In this document: one piece after another, positions 32,455 to 40,758 of the stretch
Layout: each line of letters starts with the position of its first letter
How positions within the stretch are numbered: position 1 is the first letter of the stretch
DNA from: Cyclobacterium sp. 1_MG-2023
GTDB lineage: Bacteria > Bacteroidota > Bacteroidia > Cytophagales > Cyclobacteriaceae
Length of the DNA stretch: 64,000 nt
Direction of reading: 5' to 3'
NCBI RefSeq assembly: GCF_030546805.1
Contig: NZ_JAUOPC010000003.1
Location: forward strand, 1-64,000
Program-made: the position numbers and the translations under genes
The notes under the pieces: generated by a model
Database searches by the model: none
The model's input: the letters and a program-made list of their open reading frames with translations, nothing else
Told to the model about the DNA's origin: nothing

Positions 32455-35400
32455 ATGTTAAAAATTTACAAGTTATGCAGTTTGGTACTGTTGTCTTTGT
32501 TTGTGAGCACGGGCTTTGCCTTGGCGCAAATAGAGGTTTCGGGTACCGTCACGGACGACCTTGGGGATCCACTTCCCGGTGCAGCCGTATTAGTAAAAGG
32601 TACATCGAATGGTACTGTAACAGACCTCGATGGTAATTACACAATTTCAGTAGCCAATCAAGAATCCACCTTGGTCTTTTCTTTTTTGGGATTTAATAAT
32701 GTGGAGGAAGTGGTTGGAAGTAGGGCGTCAATCGATGTCACTTTAGAACAAGGATTAAGTGGTTTGGATGAAGTGGTTGTAACAGGTTACGGCTCTCAGT
32801 CCAGAAGAGAGATTACCGGTGCAGTTACTTCAGTCGATTCTGAGGAATTACTTGCTATCCCAGCCACAACATTTGCCCAACAGTTGCAAGGAAGGGCAGC
32901 GGGGGTGACCATTATCAATGATGCGACACCTGGAGGCGGAGCCACTGTACGAATTAGGGGATTTGGAACGATTAATAACAATGATCCCCTTTATGTAATA
33001 GATGGTGTGCCCACCCAAAGTCAAGGGAATTTAAACCCCAATGATATAGAATCAATTCAAATTCTAAAAGATGCCTCAGCTGCTTCTATTTATGGTTCTA
33101 GAGCTGCAAATGGTGTGATCATCATTACTACAAAACGAGGTAAAGTAGGGAAGCCAAGTGTTTCATTCAATGCCTATTATGGTATGCAAACATCCGATAG
33201 AGGCCCCGATCCTTTGAATGCAGAAGAGTTGGGAGAGTACCTTTATTTGGCCAATATTTATGGAAACCCAGGCAGTACACCCACACATGGTCAATATTCA
33301 TGGGGGCCAAATGGCGAAGTAAGTATTCCTGATTATGTGTTTCCAAGTGGAGCCATGGAAGGAGATCCCGGAGTCGATCCAAGTTTATATGCATTGGAAC
33401 CGGGAAATATTTACCCAATTACCAGAGCATCTGACACTGACTGGTGGGCTGAAACCACAAGATCTGCACCTATACAGAGCTATCAAGTGACAGCAAATGG
33501 AGGCACGGAGAATGGCAGGTATGCATTGTCATTGAATTATTTCAGTCAGGATGGTGTGGTAAATGATATAGGATATGACCGATATTCTCTTAGAGCCAAT
33601 ACTGAATTCAAAACACTGAAAAATAGATTAACGATTGGAGAAAATCTTTCCGTAACAGTCGGCAATAGAAAAGGTGGATTTGGTAATGGATCGAGAGGTA
33701 ATAATGAAGAGCAAAATGCTGTATTTAGTGCCTCCCTGCAACACCCACTTTTGCCTGTATATGATATCATGGGCAACTTTGCAGGAAGTAGAGGAGCCAA
33801 TTTAGGTAATAACTATAACCCTGTGGCCTTCTTGGAAAGGGCGAAAGACAATAGGAATTTAGAATTGAGGGTTTTTGGAAACATTTATGCTCAGGTAGAC
33901 CTTACGGACAATATTTATGTAAGGTCAAGTTTTGGTGTGGATGCTAACAATAGGAGAGCCCGATATATAGGCCGTCCACAGCCTGAATATGTTGAGGGTA
34001 ATTTTGTCAATAGCTCCACTGCAGAGAATGAATATTCTTATCAATGGGTATGGACCAATACGGTGAGTTATACAAAAACTTTCAATGAAGTGCATGCATT
34101 TGATGCTTATTTAGGTTTGGAGTCCATTAAAGAATTTGGAGAAATATTCGGCGCTTCCAGACAGAGGTTTGCTTTCGAAACCAATCCAATCATTTCTTAT
34201 CTTGACCTAGGAGATCCAAATACCGCAACCAATTTTGGAAGAGTAGAAAGTGATTATCGACTGTATTCGCAGTTTGGAAAATTGAACTATTCTTATGATG
34301 GTAAATACCTCGTACAGTTTATTTTAAGGAACGATGGATCTTCAAGATTTTTAGCTGCTTCAAGAAATGCAACATTCCCCGCGTTTAGTTTGGGATGGAG
34401 GTTATCAGATGAAGCAGCAATAGCTGAAGCTTTACCTATTGTGTCAGACATGAAATTAAGGTATGGTTGGGGTAAGACCGGTAACCAATTGATAGGTGAT
34501 TACAATGCCTATACAACCTACAGGTCCAATATTTTCAACGCAGGTTATCCTATTGATGGCTCAACCACTACACCATCCCTTGGTTTTGATGCACAGCGCT
34601 TTGGAAATCCAAATGCAAGGTGGGAGACTACTACCTCAAATAATATTGGTTTGGATATTGAGTTGATGAATGGAAAGTATTTCTTCGAATTGGATCTTTG
34701 GAACAGGGTAACTTCAGATATGTTGTTTCAAACCCCGATAAATTACGGACATGGAGATGCTACTGCACCATTCTTTAACGTCGGTCAAATGACCAATAAA
34801 GGCATTGACCTAAACTTAGGGCTTGATGACACTGCTATGGGAGGAGATTTAAGTTATGGGATTTCTGCCAATTTCTCTATGTATAGAAACAATGTTGATA
34901 ATTTGGCGGAGAATGAGGACAATGTATTGTTTGGTACTTCCACTAGAGTTCCCTCAGTAACCATCACCCAATCAGGGTATCCAATTTCTTCTTTCTTTGG
35001 CTACAATAACTTAGGTATATTCCAAACCCAAGAAGAGGTAGATGCCCATCCTGCTTATGGTAACTACAATGCTGTTGGTAAATTTAAAGTTCAGGATGTT
35101 AATGAAGATGGAGTGATTACCGATGCAGATAGGACCATCATTGGAAATCCTCACCCTGATTTTGTTTATGGAATAAATTTAAACGTAGGGTATAAAAACT
35201 GGGATTTGGCCATTTTTGGAAATGGATCAGTAGGGAATGATATATTTAATTATATCAATTACTGGACTGATTTCAATACTTTCCAAGGAAATAAATCAAA
35301 GACAGCTTTGTATGACGCTTGGCAGCCTAGTAATCCTTCAGGAACTTTCCCAATTATGGATATCAATGACCAGGTAAGTAGTCGACCTTCCAGTTATTTT

Positions 35401-35649
35401 GTTGAAGACGGTTCTTATTTTAGGATGAGAAATGTTCAGTTGACCTATAATTTGTCCGATGCTTTATTAAATAATATAGGCATGAGTAGGGCTTCAATTT
35501 ATTTCCAAGGTCAGAACCTGTTTACCATCACAAAGTATTCAGGTACAAATCCTGAGATTCAGACAGGAAGTAACAATACCGTCGGGTTTGATGGAGGTTA
35601 TATGCCTATTTCCAGAAATTTGATTTTGGGAGTAAATGTTACGTTTTAA
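32455..35649 (+). CDS. SusC/RagA-family TonB-dependent receptor (second pair)
   Basis: This 1064-residue outer-membrane receptor has a signal peptide (LVLLSLFVSTGFALA). In order come the carboxypeptidase-like domain (IEVSGTVTDDLGDPLPGAAV, DLDGNYTISV, LVFSFLGFNN), the TonB-box-like segment LDEVVVTGYGSQSRREITGA, the plug (RIRGFGTINNNDPLYVIDGV, IESIQILKDASAASIYGSRA and GVIIITTKRGK) and a large barrel ending ISRNLILGVNVTF. It is the partner of the SusD gene 27 bp downstream. No sigma/anti-sigma or glycosidase gene is adjacent, so the ligand stays open. It differs clearly from the pair at 8882-13882. Confidence 0.94.
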   Translation: MLKIYKLCSLVLLSLFVSTGFALAQIEVSGTVTDDLGDPLPGAAVLVKGTSNGTVTDLDGNYTISVANQESTLVFSFLGFNNVEEVVGSRASIDVTLEQGLSGLDEVVVTGYGSQSRREITGAVTSVDSEELLAIPATTFAQQLQGRAAGVTIINDATPGGGATVRIRGFGTINNNDPLYVIDGVPTQSQGNLNPNDIESIQILKDASAASIYGSRAANGVIIITTKRGKVGKPSVSFNAYYGMQTSDRGPDPLNAEELGEYLYLANIYGNPGSTPTHGQYSWGPNGEVSIPDYVFPSGAMEGDPGVDPSLYALEPGNIYPITRASDTDWWAETTRSAPIQSYQVTANGGTENGRYALSLNYFSQDGVVNDIGYDRYSLRANTEFKTLKNRLTIGENLSVTVGNRKGGFGNGSRGNNEEQNAVFSASLQHPLLPVYDIMGNFAGSRGANLGNNYNPVAFLERAKDNRNLELRVFGNIYAQVDLTDNIYVRSSFGVDANNRRARYIGRPQPEYVEGNFVNSSTAENEYSYQWVWTNTVSYTKTFNEVHAFDAYLGLESIKEFGEIFGASRQRFAFETNPIISYLDLGDPNTATNFGRVESDYRLYSQFGKLNYSYDGKYLVQFILRNDGSSRFLAASRNATFPAFSLGWRLSDEAAIAEALPIVSDMKLRYGWGKTGNQLIGDYNAYTTYRSNIFNAGYPIDGSTTTPSLGFDAQRFGNPNARWETTTSNNIGLDIELMNGKYFFELDLWNRVTSDMLFQTPINYGHGDATAPFFNVGQMTNKGIDLNLGLDDTAMGGDLSYGISANFSMYRNNVDNLAENEDNVLFGTSTRVPSVTITQSGYPISSFFGYNNLGIFQTQEEVDAHPAYGNYNAVGKFKVQDVNEDGVITDADRTIIGNPHPDFVYGINLNVGYKNWDLAIFGNGSVGNDIFNYINYWTDFNTFQGNKSKTALYDAWQPSNPSGTFPIMDINDQVSSRPSSYFVEDGSYFRMRNVQLTYNLSDALLNNIGMSRASIYFQGQNLFTITKYSGTNPEIQTGSNNTVGFDGGYMPISRNLILGVNVTF

Positions 35650-35676
35650 TCAATCATAACATAAAGAAGCAAACAA

Positions 35677-37452
35677 ATGAAACGAATATATTTAAAAATA
35701 GCTACAGCATTTGTACTTGGACTGTCCATTACTTCCTGCCAGGAAGAATTTTTGGAAACAGTGCCTCAGGGCCAATTCAGTACAGTAGATCTGGCTAATG
35801 CACAAGGGGTAGAGGGGCTACTATTGGGAGCCTACGCAATGATAGATGGATACGGACTGGATGGACAATCCGGATGGAATGGCACCATAGACAATTGGGT
35901 GTATGGAGGTGTAGTGTCAGATGACGCCTATAAAGGAACAGATGCAGGTGATCAGCCGGAACAGTCTTTCTTGGAGGCTTTTGATTTTCAGCCTACCAAT
36001 CTTCACTTAAGAAATAAATGGAGAGCGGTTTATAAAGGAGTGGCTAGGGCAAATGATGTTTTGAACACTTTGAAAAAAGCTGAAGATGTGTCTGAGGCAA
36101 GGAGTGCTCAGATTATTGCCGAAGCAAGGTTTTTAAGAGGGTTTTTCCATATGGAAGCTAGAAAAATGTGGAGAAGAGTTCCTTATATTGATGACACTAC
36201 CTTCGATTTAATTGATTTGGAGAGTAGTAAAGTGCCAAATGATAAAGAGATTTGGCCGGATATTGAGGCTGACTTTGAAGCGGCAATGAATACCCTGCCT
36301 GAATCCCAGGCAGATGTTGGAAGACCCACAAAATGGGCAGCACAAGCTTTTCTGGCCAAAGCAAAGATGTTTCAAGGATGGGACCAAAGCACCGGGGAAG
36401 CCAATACTACCGTACTAGCGGAAGCCAAGACGTTATTGGATGATATTTTAAACAATGGACCATTTTCATTGACCAATACTTTCGAAGAAAATTTTCTTGT
36501 GGGAAGAAGAAACAATGAAGAGTCGATTTTTGAAATTCAATTTTCTATCTCAAGTGCTACTACAGCTGCAGCCAATGAAGGAACTACTTTGAATTATCCC
36601 TATACAGATCCTTGGGGCTGTTGCGGATTTTACCAGCCTTCCCAAAACTTGGTAAATGCTTTTAAAACTTCCGAGGAGGGGCTTCCGCTTTTGGATACCT
36701 TTAACGACAGTGATGTTCCCAATGACCAAGGCTTGGCTTGGAATGATCCTTTTCAGCCTTATGAAGGTCCATTGGATCCAAGACTGGATCATACAGTAGG
36801 TAGAAGAGATGTGCTATACAAAGGGTATAAAATCCACGGTAGTGATTTTATCAGGGATCAGAACTATGCCGGGCCATATTCACCAATTAAGCATGTGGCA
36901 GAGCCGGAATTTTTCGGAATAGGTTCAAACCCACGTTTGTCGGCCAATAATTACAGGATCATGAGGCTGGATATGGTGATTTTATGGCTTGCTGAGGCTG
37001 AGGTAGAGCTTGGTAATCTGGAAAGGGCCAGAGAGCTCGTAAACATGATCAGAACTAGAGCAGCTAACCCAGATGGTTTTGTACCAAAAGCCATTCAAGG
37101 GGCTGAAAGAAATGACTATACAATAGTAGAAGGGGAGCCTGCTGCTAATTACGTAATATCAACTTATGACATGCCATGGACAGACCAAGATGTGGCAAGA
37201 AAAGCTGTAAGAATGGAAACAAGGTTGGAATTTGCTATGGAAGGTCATAGGTTCTTTGATTTACAGCGTTGGGGAATTGCTGCTGAAACCATGAATGAAT
37301 ACCTTAACGAAGAAGGTACCAAAAGGACTTACTTAAGCAATGCGAGTTTTACCAAAGGTGTACATGAATATTTTCCTGTGCCTTTAGAGGCGATTGAAAG
37401 ATCCTTTAAAGAAGGATCACCTACATTGGTTCAGGATCCTGCATTCGATTAA
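35677..37452 (+). CDS. SusD/RagB-family nutrient-binding lipoprotein (second pair)
   Basis: This 591-residue lipoprotein has signal MKRIYLKIATAFVLGLSITSC (lipid Cys 21) and opens with FLETVPQGQFS, usual for SusD. The TPR-like ARFLRGFFHMEARKMWRRVP (about 151-170) and the C-terminal METRLEFAMEGHRFFDLQRW (about 507-526) with HEYFPVPLEAIER are family marks. The long VANAQGVEGLLLGAYAMIDG-like start is also typical of members next to about 1060-residue SusC proteins. It shares a transcript with the receptor gene upstream and ends in a terminator at 37477. Confidence 0.94.
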   Translation: MKRIYLKIATAFVLGLSITSCQEEFLETVPQGQFSTVDLANAQGVEGLLLGAYAMIDGYGLDGQSGWNGTIDNWVYGGVVSDDAYKGTDAGDQPEQSFLEAFDFQPTNLHLRNKWRAVYKGVARANDVLNTLKKAEDVSEARSAQIIAEARFLRGFFHMEARKMWRRVPYIDDTTFDLIDLESSKVPNDKEIWPDIEADFEAAMNTLPESQADVGRPTKWAAQAFLAKAKMFQGWDQSTGEANTTVLAEAKTLLDDILNNGPFSLTNTFEENFLVGRRNNEESIFEIQFSISSATTAAANEGTTLNYPYTDPWGCCGFYQPSQNLVNAFKTSEEGLPLLDTFNDSDVPNDQGLAWNDPFQPYEGPLDPRLDHTVGRRDVLYKGYKIHGSDFIRDQNYAGPYSPIKHVAEPEFFGIGSNPRLSANNYRIMRLDMVILWLAEAEVELGNLERARELVNMIRTRAANPDGFVPKAIQGAERNDYTIVEGEPAANYVISTYDMPWTDQDVARKAVRMETRLEFAMEGHRFFDLQRWGIAAETMNEYLNEEGTKRTYLSNASFTKGVHEYFPVPLEAIERSFKEGSPTLVQDPAFD

Positions 37453-37476
37453 ATAATTGTTTTTGATAAAAAATAA

Positions 37477-37506
37477 AAAGGGTGGGGTTTCCTCACCCTT
37501 TTTTCT
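37477..37506 (+). terminator. Terminator of the second SusC/SusD operon
   Basis: AAAGGGTGGGG and TCACCCTTT form a stem with a short loop, followed by a run of Ts ending in TTTTTTC. It begins 25 bp after the SusD stop. Confidence 0.75.
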
Positions 37507-37798
37507 TTACAATTCTATGCTGTTCTAGACAAATCAATCCTTCTTTTCCGGGATTATGGGTAGGTTATATATTAAGCTAATGAATTTGGTTAGAGAAGAA
37601 ACTATATTCGATAGATGCTTGGTGTAACCTCCAAATGCCCTGTAACATTTATCTTCATGAGAAGATTGATCAATTCATTTAGATTTAAACTGAGACCCTA
37701 TGCCTTATACCATTTAAAATTAATTAAATTGGTAAGGCTTATCCAAAAGAATTTATGGTCGTGAAAAAATACTAACCAAGCTTTAAAAGTAAAAAACA
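37507..37798. other. Intergenic region after the SusD terminator
   Basis: I see no gene, strong hairpin or consensus promoter in these 292 bp. The promoter for the FabZ-like gene should lie here. Confidence 0.4.
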
Positions 37799-38221
37799 AT
37801 GGATGCTTCAATCGAAAAATTAATACCTCATCGATCTCCTTTTTTATTTGTAGATAAAATTATTTCCGCAAACGAGAAAGAAATCATCGGACTTAAAACC
37901 TTTGACAAAGCCATTGACAAAATGGCTACGGGTAGTTTTTCTGATTTTGATTTTATTCCCGGTATGATTTTAATTGAATCCATGGCACAATGCGGAGGTG
38001 CAGGAATTAAAAAAGCAGGACTTGCAGATGGCTTTTTTGGTCTGGTAAGTATGGACAATGTCCGATTTTTAAAAGGAGCCACTTACAATGAAGAAATTAA
38101 ATACACCATCCGGAATATAAGAATTAGCAATAAGATTATTAAACAAAGTGGGATTGCCACTGTTCGGAATGCACCTATTGCAGAAGCTACTTGGGTTTGT
38201 GCACGAATAGATAATGCATAA
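37799..38221 (+). CDS. FabZ-like hotdog-fold dehydratase
   Basis: This 140-residue protein resembles 3-hydroxyacyl-ACP dehydratase FabZ. The start IEKLIPHRSPFLFVDKI contains the catalytic His11, and IPGMILIESMAQCGG holds the catalytic Glu60. A long beta-strand domain follows (FFGLVSMDNVRFLKGATYNE). The standard HFPGxPxxPG signature before the Glu is replaced by FSDFDFIPG, so it is a variant. Whether it serves fatty acid synthesis, as FabZ does, or another acyl-thioester pathway cannot be decided. It stands alone, 481 bp before the exopolysaccharide genes. Confidence 0.75.
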   Translation: MDASIEKLIPHRSPFLFVDKIISANEKEIIGLKTFDKAIDKMATGSFSDFDFIPGMILIESMAQCGGAGIKKAGLADGFFGLVSMDNVRFLKGATYNEEIKYTIRNIRISNKIIKQSGIATVRNAPIAEATWVCARIDNA

Positions 38222-38702
38222 ATTGTAATAGGTTACTTCCTAGTTGAGTTTGAATTTGTCGGTGGTAATAAGGTCTAATTTTATTCACTCCTCCCAAAAT
38301 AATTGCGCCTTATTCTCAAAATTTTTTAAGATTTAAACCTTGGGTATAAGGTGAAATCTTTTTGCTTTAGATGACTTTTGACTGTTTTTTAGCATTGATT
38401 TGTGTATTTGCAATGCGTAATCATTCCTTATATATTTTAAGGAGATGATTTTTAATAACCTTTTAAGGAAATGTCGACGGAGAACTCTTTGATTATCATT
38501 TATTTATAAATATTTATCGATTGACTTATGCATTATGGCTTTTTTTGCCAATTACTCATTTAAAATAAATCCGATTGCCTGACCACTTTTTACCAATTCC
38601 TTTCGTTTCATTAATAATAAAAATTGAAGACAACTGCGTAGAATATTTAATTTTCCATCGATTTAATAGGTATATTTGACCTTTTAATTAAATAATAGCT
38701 GA
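38222..38702. other. Intergenic region before the exopolysaccharide genes
   Basis: 481 AT-rich bp with no gene that I can support. TATATTTG at 38671-38678 is an exact -7 element for the glycosyltransferase gene. No JUMPstart-like sequence or strong hairpin is visible. Confidence 0.45.
38671..38678 (+). promoter_or_regulatory. Candidate -7 box of the GT4 gene
   Basis: TATATTTG exactly matches TAnnTTTG and ends 24 bases before the ATG at 38703. No TTTG at the right distance upstream was found. Confidence 0.35.
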
Positions 38703-39860
38703 ATGCCAAAGTTGATTAGGATCACTACTGTTCCCATTTCTCTCAAATTATTATTAAAAAATCAAATGAGTTACATGTCCAATGCAGGATTTGATGTACT
38801 TATGGTTAGTTCAGAAGGAAAAGAATGGTATGATGTTTCAAAAAATGAAAAAGGCATAAGGAAAGAAATCATCCCTTTTACCAGAAAAATTACTCCCTTA
38901 AAAGACATTTATTGTTTGTGGTTATTGTTCCGCTTGTTTAAGCGAGAAAAACCGGATATTGTGCATACCCATACACCAAAGGCCGGTTTGTTAGGGATGG
39001 TCGCCGCCTGGATGGCCGGAGTACCTGTAAAAATTCATACTTTGGCTGGGCTTCCCTTTATTGTGGAAAAAGGTAGGAAAGCAAAACTATTGTCTGATAT
39101 TGAAAAAATTACCTACCGCTTTGCAGATGAAGTTTGGCCTAATTCTCAATCCTTAAAGGATTTTATCGTAAGTAAAAAACTAGTTCGGCCGGAAAAAGTG
39201 AAAATTATAGGTGATGGGTCCTCGAATGGGGTAGACCTAAAGGTATTTGACAGGAATAATTTACAGGAAAATCATTTGGTAGCAGCTACCATGCGAATTG
39301 TACCAGGGGAGGATGATTTTTTAATGCTAACAGTTGGTAGGCTAGTTAAAGATAAAGGGATTGCTGATTTAGTGGAGGCATTCCTCCAGTCTAAAATTGT
39401 AAATCGGTCAAAATTAATTTTATTAGGAGACTTTGAGCAGGATTTGAATCCTCTTGAACCGAAAACCATTAACCAGATAAAGGATCATCCAAGGATAGTA
39501 CATGTGCCATGGACGGATCATGTAGCACATTATTTGGCCATTTGTGATGTTCTCATACACCCTTCTCATAGGGAAGGATTTCCCAATGTTCTTTTGGAAT
39601 CAGGAGCCATGTGCTGTCCAATAATCTGTTCGGATATTCCCGGAAATACAGATTTAGTGAAACATAAAAAGACTGCCCTTGTTTATCAGACAGGTCTTGT
39701 TTCAGCATTGAAGGAGGCCATGGAATTTGCATTCGTTAAAAGAGCAGATATGCAGGGTTATGCGGAAAATCTTCACCAGAGGGTTGTGGAAAAATTTGAC
39801 AGAAAATCTATTCAGAAAAATATTTTTAATGCATATAATCGCTTGTTAAATAACGAATAA
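38703..39860 (+). CDS. Glycosyltransferase family 4 protein
   Basis: This 385-residue GT-B enzyme has no membrane anchor. N-terminal features are VHTHTPKAGLLGMVAAWMAG (about 95-114) and AGLPFIVEKGRK, as in bacterial capsule transferases. The donor-binding domain shows VGRLVKDKGIADLVEAFLQS and HPSHREGFPNVLLESGAM, which includes the E-x7-E motif (EGFPNVLLE). It probably adds a sugar to the lipid-linked repeat unit of an exopolysaccharide. The first gene of a short block that continues with export and assembly genes, it lies 83 bp before the Wza-like gene. The sugar specificity is unknown. Confidence 0.9.
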   Translation: MPKLIRITTVPISLKLLLKNQMSYMSNAGFDVLMVSSEGKEWYDVSKNEKGIRKEIIPFTRKITPLKDIYCLWLLFRLFKREKPDIVHTHTPKAGLLGMVAAWMAGVPVKIHTLAGLPFIVEKGRKAKLLSDIEKITYRFADEVWPNSQSLKDFIVSKKLVRPEKVKIIGDGSSNGVDLKVFDRNNLQENHLVAATMRIVPGEDDFLMLTVGRLVKDKGIADLVEAFLQSKIVNRSKLILLGDFEQDLNPLEPKTINQIKDHPRIVHVPWTDHVAHYLAICDVLIHPSHREGFPNVLLESGAMCCPIICSDIPGNTDLVKHKKTALVYQTGLVSALKEAMEFAFVKRADMQGYAENLHQRVVEKFDRKSIQKNIFNAYNRLLNNE

Positions 39861-39911
39861 TGCACTTTAAATTTATTATTCTCATTTTTTTTCAAACCGT
39901 TCATATTTAGT

Positions 39912-39919
39912 TAATTTTG
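39912..39919 (+). promoter_or_regulatory. Candidate -7 box before the Wza-like gene
   Basis: TAATTTTG fits TAnnTTTG and lies 25 bases before the ATG at 39944. This supports that start over the upstream GTG/ATG at 39917, which overlaps the box. The -33 part is unclear. Confidence 0.3.
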
Positions 39920-39943
39920 GAGGTGGTCATAAAAAGTTTTTAC

Positions 39944-40756
39944 ATGAAAAGACTGGTATTTCCGGTTTTAATTTTTATTTCAATTACTTCCTGTATAAGT
40001 AATAAGAGAATTAATTATCTTCAAAATTTAGAAGGAAATGAACCCATTGAATTGGATGAATTTATTCCTTTTGCTGATGTAGAATATGAGTATGTTTTAC
40101 AGCCATATGATATTGTAGACGTAGATTTTGCTTCCTCCAATGAAGATTTATTGAAAGCCTTCGAGTTTCAAGGAGCCAATGCTGTAAGAACTGGTAGGGC
40201 TGGCGGAAATGGGAACATGGACATTTTTTACTTTTCAGGTTATTCAATAGATAAGGACGGATACATTCAAATTCCAAATTTGGAACCCATTAAAATTGCC
40301 GGTTTAACTGAACTGGAAGCAAGAGAAAAAGTTCAAGAGGCCATTGGGTTTTATTTCAAAGATGAAGTGCAGGTAAAGCTTAGAATTGGCGGCATAAGGT
40401 TTACCACCTTGGGAGAATTTAATAACGTAGGGCCTAAGATGATTCTAAAAAACCGAGCCACCATTTTTGACGCAATTTCAATTGCAGGAGAATCCAATAT
40501 TCTGGCGCGTAAAAATGAATTGTTTTTAATAAGGCAGTATGATGGAGGCACCAAAATTCACCAAATCAATTTGAATGACAGGCAACTTTTGGCTTCCCCC
40601 TATTATTTTATTCAGCCCAATGATATATTGTATTTGCAACCGATGAATATTAGACAAATTGGTTCAGGAGAGAATTTGACAGGAAGCTTGCAGCTTGGAG
40701 TTTCCATTATTACCGCCTTGATGTTCTTATACGGTATTACCTCAGGGCTCTTTTAG
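39944..40756 (+). CDS. Wza-like polysaccharide export lipoprotein
   Basis: This 270-residue protein forms the outer-membrane or periplasmic exit of polysaccharide. I choose ATG 39944, which starts the lipoprotein signal (MKRLVFPVLIFISITSC, lipid Cys 17). Next come the RINYLQNLEGNE segment, the poly-export domain YEYVLQPYDIVDVDFASSNE (about 44-63), DKDGYIQIPNLEPIKIAGLT and SLBB-like repeats (FTTLGEFNNVGPKMILKNRA, ILYLQPMNIRQIG). A C-terminal hydrophobic stretch (LGVSIITALMFLYGITSGLF) could be the membrane end. It is 2 bp before the Wzc-like gene, so the two are co-expressed. Confidence 0.9.
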   Translation: MKRLVFPVLIFISITSCISNKRINYLQNLEGNEPIELDEFIPFADVEYEYVLQPYDIVDVDFASSNEDLLKAFEFQGANAVRTGRAGGNGNMDIFYFSGYSIDKDGYIQIPNLEPIKIAGLTELEAREKVQEAIGFYFKDEVQVKLRIGGIRFTTLGEFNNVGPKMILKNRATIFDAISIAGESNILARKNELFLIRQYDGGTKIHQINLNDRQLLASPYYFIQPNDILYLQPMNIRQIGSGENLTGSLQLGVSIITALMFLYGITSGLF

Positions 40757-40758
40757 TT

